DNA of 64,000 nt, from NCBI GenBank assembly GCA_008828725.1, contig MEHQ01000781.1:1-64000 (forward strand). Reading direction: 5' to 3'. The notes beneath the pieces were generated by a model. The model made no database searches. It had not been told where the DNA came from and worked only from the letters and a program-made list of their open reading frames with translations. Origin of the DNA: Saccharina japonica (lineage: Eukaryota; Sar; Phaeophyceae; Laminariales; Laminariaceae). Every line of letters begins with the position of its first letter. Position 1 is the stretch's first letter. Both the position numbers and the translations under genes were made by a program. Below, piece after piece: positions 57,701 through 64,000 of the stretch.

Positions 57701-60481
57701 AATAGACGTGATTCTCGTGTTTTCGTCGTTGTCTGGTCACTGTGCTTGCGAAATTTCCAGGGGAAACCCTACCGTCTGGATTCTGTGCGCGTGTCAACTC
57801 GACGAAGAGGTACGACAACCACTCTAGATATTGGCATCGGCGTTGATACGCTGTGGATCGGAAAATAAATTATACCACGCAGTTGGGGTCAAGATAGCAC
57901 AACATCGAACACATTGTGCAGCATACAATATATACGAAATATAAGCCCATTACGCATCCATGCATGCCGTATGGAACGATGTTATCAAGAGGGAGGGCGA
58001 CTGCCAGTTCATATGGAATCGATCAGAGCATTTCCTTAGCAGCCTTGCGTTCGCTTTGGCATCGCTCGCGTGTTCGGTGGGACCAAAGTCTTACCAAACC
58101 CGTGCCCAGGAGACCACAAACACCGTTGCCGAATCGTGTTTGACGGGTTCTACCCAACAACTAAAACAGTCGAGGGCAAAAGACACATTAAAACGCTGCG
58201 TCGGGTATTTGGCACTCTCGTTTCCCCCAGGGGGAGAAACATGGTGCAAACTAACGTCGTGAAATGTTGCTATGGCCCCGCCACTGATCACATCACGGGG
58301 TAACTATAACCCAAAGAGTCCCTCACGACTGGGATGGCAATAGAGCAATAGAGCAATCAGTAGAAAAATGGCCGTCAGTCGTTTCGGCGCCAGGCGGACA
58401 GCAGTATTGCTAGCGCTCACAATTCTGTCACGCCAGCTCTTCTGGCCGCGGTGAGGCACTCCTCCAGGTCTTCAGCATCGTCTTCGGTTATGCCGCAGCC
58501 TGAGATGTCACTGTCATTCCACAACAGCGGCGCCGAAGGTATGGTATCACCACATCACGACAGGCAAAGCAAGGCAAGCAAGGCAAGCATGGCAAGCAAG
58601 GCAAGCAAGGCAAGCAAGGCAAGCAAGGCAAGCAAGGCAAGCAAGGTATACAAGGCAAACAAGGCAAGCAAAGGTAAGCCAGGCAAGCGAGGCAAGCCAG
58701 GCAAGCAAGGCAAGCAAGGCAAGCAAGGCAAGCAAGGCAGGCACGGCAAGCACGGCAGGCACGCAAGACAAGCATTGTCTTGACCTTGTCCGCCAAAAGA
58801 TGAGAGAACACCCCGCGTACATTTAACCGCGCGCATGACGGGTCTCGACCGGGCGCGCGAAAGCGGGTTAATGGGCAAAACTTTGAACATAGGGTAGTAG
58901 GGGCTAAGACCACGTGGTTCTACGTAGCCCGCTCTTAAATCCCTTCAGCCATCAACCGCAACATCAACGGATTCACTTGGTGCTGCAGATAACGAGATAC
59001 CGGTCCCGAAATGATATATACCTGGTACTTGCTTGGAACACTGCCCTGCTCCAGGCAGAGCTTCCTAAACAACGAGTAGGTCATTATACGCCCAAGCTTA
59101 AGATTACGAAGATGGAGCAGTTAAAAAGAAGCATGTACTATTTTACGTAGATGCCCGTGAGCCGCGGCCGGAAGTATAACATTACTCACATTTGGTTGGT
59201 GCCTGGCGCACACACGAAAGTTTCGCTGGTGGGATCGAGGCACGGGTTCAAACCTGCCCGGGTGTGTACGAGGGTGGCACCGAAAGTGGTCGGGAAATGT
59301 TGTCGGCGTTGGTACAGCAGTGAAAGGCATACTCATAGTTGTCGTTACCGCCATGACAACTCCAAAAGTAGAGAACTGCGTAGATACCATAGCCTATTAG
59401 TCTATCTACTGGTGCTCAATTTAAATACAACGCATATATGTTAACGACGTACCTGGTACATTTGTTTAATTCAGGATGGCAGTTTGTACCGTATACAGTA
59501 CAAACGTATACCTGGTAGGTAATAGGATTCACCGGCAGACTCAAGAAACGTTTCTAGGACTAGGCAGGATCAATCAAGGGCTGCCTGCCCCCTTGCGTCA
59601 GGCGAGCACCAAGCATGAACTACAGTACGTACTCGTACACAGTTAAGGGTGGTTAAAAAACAAACAAAAACGTAACCCAACAAAATGAACTGCTCAGCTG
59701 TGAGATCGAAGATTTCGCCGAAAATCGTCTATGCAAGCTGCGTGTGTGTGATACTTGATGCTTCGATCGCGCGTGCTACGTGTTGTACTTCGAAGTATGA
59801 CATTTGGCCTCGAGTAGTCAAGATAGCAGTCCATTGAGGGCATTCCATCACGCTTCGTCGTCGTCCGCGCTCCAATGGGTTTTGGATACTGAATGGGTAC
59901 CGTATCAAATCATAGCCGCAAAGTAAGGCTTAAAAACAGATTAACGTATATACCGTCAACCGAAAGCAACTACCAGGTGTTCCACAAGTTGGACGAAACT
60001 CATCGAGATTTTTAAATCAACCGGGCCAGAAAAAAACAAAGGGCTCGGATGTACCGGGCACTTCGCAACGAAAACAAAAAATCGGATACAGCAGCCTATA
60101 GAGATGATGCACTACTACTATGAAGGTCATACCGCATTCGGTACGGCTTGTCGTTGTCAGCGTTTCCCCATAGTGTACAGCATAAATTCTGATGCCGTTG
60201 TAGGTCGCACGTACCACCGAACAACGCTGCACTTTGCTATTAAACAGCAGCCACATCGCGCAAGCCTGCACCCCCGATCAACATGGATTGGAACTAAACA
60301 ATAAATAAAACATTTTAACACGAGCTGGGCACGAGCTGAAAGCAGCCCTCTGACCCTTAGACTCCTAGACTTACTGTAGATAATTCGGACAAAGCCGAGA
60401 CGAGCGAAGCTTACCCTTACCTTGTGCGGCGTCGATGACGGCCACCCCCACCACCGGAAGGATGACCCACGCCAGGCGCAT
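51706..60481 (-). CDS. Secretory-pathway sulfotransferase-like protein (9 exons)
   Basis: Predicted to transfer sulfate from PAPS, probably to a carbohydrate in the Golgi or secretory route. Exons (minus): 60421-60481, 59190-59331, 56446-56620, 55367-55510, 54298-54462, 53512-53705, 52769-52863, 52088-52334, 51706-51802; all phases agree, giving about 439 residues. Exon 1 is a hydrophobic leader ([20 protein letters not shown]). Exon 4 has RIPKAGSS (about residues 129-136), matching the PAPS 5'-phosphosulfate loop, followed by a Cys/Pro-rich GDPPGSCP segment. Exon 5 has [14 protein letters not shown], matching the 3'-phosphate motif (Arg about 203, Ser about 211). Exon 6 has [18 protein letters not shown]. 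Exon 8 is the C-terminal helix ([14 protein letters not shown]) and exon 9 ends YRPMAHP. The exon 2 acceptor (ACTATGAG) is weak, so exons 1-2 are less sure. I know the family by these two motifs; substrate unknown. Confidence 0.82.
52375..52405 (+). repeat. (AGC)n microsatellite
   Basis: AGCAGC run 40 bp upstream (in gene sense) of the acceptor of sulfotransferase exon 8. On the gene strand it is a CTG run within the pyrimidine-rich intron end. Confidence 0.9.
53110..53198 (+). mobile_element. TTAA-flanked miniature element, copy 2
   Basis: 89 bp with TTAA at both ends (53110-53113, 53195-53198). The interior starts CCCCTGAGAACTG and ends CAGTTCTGAATAGG. It aligns with the reverse complement of 26584-26671, sharing ACAAACTACTTG and TTAGTGTGGGA. 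In the intron between sulfotransferase exons 6 and 7. Confidence 0.78.
55110..55256 (-). other. Candidate cassette exon of the sulfotransferase gene
   Basis: 147 bp (49 codons, phase 0 in and out) between exons 4 and 5, with an AG (GGCTGTAG) before and GTGAGT after. It reads [20 protein letters not shown].., an ordinary-looking sequence without stops. Inclusion would insert 49 residues after MCPE without changing frame. The pyrimidine tract is weak. It could be alternatively spliced or chance. Confidence 0.4.
57042..57103. repeat. Short inverted repeat TTTCGCG..AAACTCGG
   Basis: GTTTCGCGCAAAACTCGG and CCGAGTTTCGCGGAAAA are near-perfect inverted arms around a 22-bp loop, in intron 2 of the sulfotransferase gene. 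Could form a cruciform. No known role. Confidence 0.6.
58562..58770. repeat. GGCAAGCAA minisatellite
   Basis: About 22 units of 9-10 bp (GGCAAGCAA, later GGCAAGCACGG and GGCAAGCCA). Frames on both strands stay open (KASKASKAS on plus, ACLACLACL on minus) purely through periodicity. It lies in sulfotransferase intron 2. Confidence 0.9.
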
Positions 60482-60684
60482 GTTGACTTCTGGCGGTCAC
60501 CAAGATGTCTCCTGCGAGAAGTTGACACCGACCAAATACCGAAACAATTCAGACGTTGCGCAAGACAGAAGATTGAAGGGGCTTGGTCAAATTCACAGCT
60601 GATATCTGCCATAGCTCAACAAAAAAGTGACGGTGACCGTGATCAGAACGTCGGGTTGTAGCTGCCACCTCGAGCCACATCGCA

Positions 60685-60755
60685 TACAGTCTCGGCACCA
60701 CAGCAGCAACAGCAGCAGCTCATCCATGCAGCAGCAGCAGCAGCAGCAGCTCATC
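60685..60755 (+). repeat. (CAG)n microsatellites
   Basis: Two CAGCAG runs upstream of the sulfotransferase gene. Poly-Gln/Ser and poly-Cys/Leu frames here are artefacts. Confidence 0.85.
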
Positions 60756-60974
60756 TCCCGAACACTTTCTTTGGTATTCAAAAAGCATCCGCCCAGCATA
60801 CAGTCGAACAGCAGCACCGGTAACAGCAGCAGAAGCAGCGGTATACAACACCAGCGAGCCTCACATAGGCTAGGCCCCAAATTGTAACTATATAATGTTT
60901 TCACTCTGCGGCAGATATGTGTTGCTCTTCTGTTCCTGAAGTACCACATACATATTACCACAGCAGCCGTCAAA

Positions 60975-61200
60975 GGCTATGCAGGCACGGTACAGCAGCA
61001 GAGCTCCAAGCTCTTGCCTTCGTGACAGCCGCGAGTATTGCCTCTGCGTGTGAACAGAGTGTATGTCTCGTCTGACTTTTCCAAAGTACCACAGCCCGCG
61101 GCAACCCTGAACGGCTTGGCGGGCACGGTACAACAGCCGCGCTCCAAGCCTTTCCCTTTGCAACCGCCACGAAGGATGACTCTGCACGTGTGTGCGTGAG
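60975..61200 (+). repeat. Diverged 135-bp tandem pair GGGCACGGTACA..CCGCGCTCCAAG
   Basis: Two units beginning near 60977 and 61112 share GGCACGGTACARCAGC, CTCCAAGC and CTCTGCRCGTGTG. Weakly similar blocks occur at 12450-12600, 12770-12860 and 62275-62340, so this may be an old dispersed family. Confidence 0.5.
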
Positions 61201-61369
61201 CGTGAGCGCGTGTGTGCATGTCGTCTTGGGATCCTACAGCAGCGGTAGGGATCACGAACACAGCAGCCTATCTCAGCGGGAGACGTGCGTTTTGCGCTCC
61301 CTTTCTCTCTTTTTTGCTCCCACTCTGGGCATAAATATGTAAATATCGGCAAGACGGTGTATGCATTAA

Positions 61370-62141
61370 GGGCCGTTCCCAACGAACAAAAACAAATCGT
61401 GATTCGTGACGTTTTGGCATTACAAAAGATCACGATTCGTGATATTTCTTTCCAAACCAAAATACCTGAAAAACGTCACGTTTCGCGATATTTTTTAATT
61501 GGCACGTATTTATAATAATTTTATTTAATTGGCAAAAAGCCAATATTCCACATCCAACGGTATTTGAAGGTGGGGGCAACACTCGCGGGAAGGTCACGGC
61601 CAGGACGTGCCGGGCCGACCGCGCCCGGCCCAGCCCGTGATTGAAATCACGGGCCGAGGTCTGATCCGGCCTGCGAGGTTCCAACCACACGCGCTGTCGG
61701 CCAGGCCCGGTCAGCGAGATTCCAATGAATCTCGCGGACATGTCGTCTGCCGAGCCTGGCCCGTGAAATTCTCAGATAATTTTCGTTTTTTCTTCACGCT
61801 GTCTCCTCCTCGAGATTTCGAAGCCATTAGCCCACACCCAGCAGTGTCTTTGGGCAGTCGCTCGCTGTACACAATCGGTGTACGAAGCAGAGGTTGACAT
61901 GCCCCTACACCGACCTTCGGATACCGCTGGTGCCGTGTGGGCTACGTAGTGCCTTGATCAGGCGTATTTCGAGCCACGACAAAACGTCACGAATCATTAT
62001 TTTGTTTTTTTCAGGGCAAACCTTGAAAAAATGGCGTCATGAATCGTGAGGTTTTGGTCGGGAATCATGACAAAAAAAACACGATTCATGACAAAACAAA
62101 ACTCACGATTCGTGTTTTTTGTTGTTCGTTAGGAATAGCCC
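61370..62141. mobile_element. PIF/Harbinger-like MITE
   Basis: 772 bp. The left end GGGCCGTTCCCAACGAAC and the reverse complement of the right end GGGCTATTCCTAACGAAC match at 15 of 18 positions. They are flanked by the 3-bp duplication TAA (61367-61369, 62142-62144), the pattern of PIF/Harbinger elements. Subterminal ATCGTGATTCGTGACGTTTT repeats recur in both orientations. The GC-rich centre (61590-61900) is unlike the ends. No transposase. Confidence 0.75.
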
Positions 62142-62507
62142 TAATGTAAATACGAAAGGGTCGTTGTATTTACGCCCACAAATACTGTAGTAGTATACAG
62201 CAGTATCTGCTGCTTGCTGCTTGCCGCTTGCTGTGTACCTGTGTAACACCGGAAACACATTTGGCATTGTGGTAGGCATGTGTCTCAAGCTTTCCCTTCG
62301 TCACGGCCACGAACGGCGCTTCTGCATCTTTGTGCGGAGCTTGCGCATGTCAGCTCAGGATCATAGGAACACACGGGAACCAGTACATGTTAATAGGGAT
62401 CACAGGAACACACGGGAACCAGTCTAGTCTGTCTCAACCGTACAGGCAGGGGAAAAATAAACTTCGTTTGTTTTCTATCATTTTTACTTAATATCTGCTG
62501 CTTACTG

Positions 62508-62615
62508 CCAGGGGTGGCCGTAATACGGCATAAACGTAATGTATTACGCGTAACTTAACGGGAATGGCCGTAACTGTTTCCCCCCCGTAATTACGTCTGT
62601 CCCCGTACGCTGTAC
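62508..62615 (+). mobile_element. Possible single hAT-like terminus
   Basis: CAGGGGTGGCCGTAATACGG followed by repeated GTAATTACG/CGTAATG motifs is the type of sequence at hAT ends, but I found no matching opposite end or target-site duplication. Confidence 0.3.
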
Positions 62616-62884
62616 GTTTAAGCGAAAGAGGGCACGTAATCCACAGATGGACAGGACGGATTATACGCAATGCCGACATGCCGACTTGCTGGTTCGATGC
62701 ACTGCCCTGAACATGCACTGAGAGCAGCAATAATGAGGCGCGCGAGCGCGAAGCGCGAGCCTTTTTTTGCTTTCCGAGGAAAAAAACTCTTTATAGAGGC
62801 TCGTACGAGGTTAGGGTGGCTTAAAATAGTTTCTCGCTGTGTGACTCAACATTTTTTTCGGCCACGTTTGTACACCGCACTCAA

Positions 62885-63357
62885 CATGTGTGTGTGTGTG
62901 TGTTCTTCACATTAAACCTTCCTTTCTACCCGTCGACATCCAGCACACCCAGTGTCCGTGCCGATTCTTCATCCTAAAAAGGTACCAGTTCTGTGGTCAC
63001 AAAACTACGACACAGAGATACATGGCACCAACGCCAGTCCCGTCGGGCTCTGTGCACGCAAACATACTAACGAACCCTTCTCGTGCTGGTATTGCTGTAA
63101 CTCGTTCATAGTTGGTCGAGCTATAGCAGGTGCGGCAACGAATGTTTTCAGAGGCACATGCAGGCTGGGCCATGTTTTTTTTTTAATAATTCGGAACGTA
63201 AAATATCATCACGGTTTTTTGTTGTTTTAGTTCTACGTTTTGTGCCCACATAACTGTTACCAGGGTATCTCTCTAGGATGAAGAATCGGCACAGACAGGG
63301 TGTGCTGGATGTCGACGGATAGAAAGGACGATTTAATGTGAAGAACACACGCACCAC
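62885..63357. repeat. Inverted repeat, about 90-bp arms
   Basis: The left arm (62898-62985: GTGTTCTTCACATTAAA, GTCGACATCCAGCACACCC, CCGATTCTTCATCCTA) is matched in reverse at 63265-63350 with about 10 percent differences. The arms enclose about 280 bp containing a Cys-rich open stretch (FSCWYCCNSF). Could be a foldback element or an inverted gene fragment. Confidence 0.7.
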
Positions 63358-64000
63358 ACACCGAACGAAACCCAACTTTAAGAGTAGGCAGAATGTGTCT
63401 GACCACAGCAACGTTTGGGCCGTGTCCCTTAAGACATGCTGCAGGTGGTATTGTCAGGCCCACCCTCCTACTGATGAGGGGGGGGAGAAGCTCTGCTGTA
63501 AATGTCGTACAGCAGCAGCAGCAGTTGTAGTGGCACCTGCTACGAGAAAATCTGTTGTTGGACACGTATCAGGTGCAGATTTTTCGTCTTCAAATTATGC
63601 CGAATATCAATATCGCGTTGGGGAGCCAGGAGACACACAACAAATTGAATACGCGTGTACAGGGGGTTGAAGGGTTAGACCGACAGGCCGAGCGTACACC
63701 GACGCTGACCCTGGCCTCGTGTGTCCTACTGCTGCTGCTGTTGCTGCTTGCTGCTGCTGTAGACCGTAGGCTGTCTGCTGACGACATGCTTTTCTCAAAA
63801 AAGAAAATAAATCAAACGGCATGCATGCGCAGATTCGTTTGTGTTGGTTCAGCACAATCAGTATTCGCCCAGCATTATGCGTCGCAGATTTCACCACAGT
63901 ACAGGACACGTAATAAGAAACAGGAAATCTCGTCCAGGCTGGATTTCTTATTTGAGAGAGGGTGATTTCTACACTAATTACAAGATAACGACTCCGCAAT

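Noticed and set aside
57510..57818. Minus-strand frame with [12 protein letters not shown]
   Set aside because: It lies in sulfotransferase intron 2, lacks phase-compatible splice sites, and no family is recognised.
59220..59260. GGGTTCAAACC, T-arm-like, suggesting a tRNA
   Set aside because: No acceptor stem, D-arm or anticodon arm can be built around it, and it lies within sulfotransferase exon 2.

Overview
The window is nuclear DNA from a eukaryote with long introns and many repeats. The best guess is a photosynthetic stramenopile (ochrophyte, possibly near brown algae). The evidence is a plastid-type SRP54 precursor whose N-terminus is a signal peptide ending in an AAAFVP motif (the stramenopile bipartite plastid-targeting signature), a fungal-type threonine synthase, and a sulfotransferase whose cysteine/proline-rich style I associate with stramenopile algae. 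There are no bacterial operons, CRISPR arrays or rRNA genes. The assignment rests on protein character, not on any search.

Three multi-exon genes can be rebuilt by joining exons with matching phases at splice sites. (1) Threonine synthase, minus strand, 22518 down to about 8770, ten exons, introns of about 0.5 to 3.4 kb. (2) Chloroplast SRP54, plus strand, 23004 to 46366, twelve recognised exons plus one predicted missing microexon. (3) A secretory-type sulfotransferase-like protein, minus strand, 60481 down to 51706, nine exons plus one possible cassette exon. Genes 1 and 2 are head to head and share a 485-bp intergenic region. A 121-codon hypothetical reading frame lies at 6934-7299 (minus), and an exon-like pair plus a dead reverse transcriptase lie inside SRP54 intron 1.

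The most striking structure is in SRP54. Exons 2-6 with their introns occur twice in direct orientation (28064-32187 and 34835-38957). Between them are a partial direct copy of exons 5-6, an inverted copy carrying exon 2, and a further copy of exon 6. Copies are nearly identical, with breakpoints at poly-C or microhomology. This is either a very recent complex rearrangement or an assembly artefact.

The rest is dominated by repeats. Several miniature transposons can be delimited to the base by terminal inverted repeats and target-site duplications: two hAT-like (275-1234, 2443-3801; 8-bp TSD), one Mutator-like (16452-17078; 9-bp TSD), one PIF/Harbinger-like (61370-62141; TAA), and two copies of an about 85-bp TTAA-flanked element (26584, 53110). 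There is also a foldback element built of AGCT-rich 42-bp repeats (50268-50948), a C-tailed dispersed family of about 500 bp, a 279-bp satellite that keeps one frame open (4481-5217), and many minisatellites. Stretches not listed (for example 46367-46720, 47835-48790, 49020-50260, 59332-60420) showed nothing I can support.
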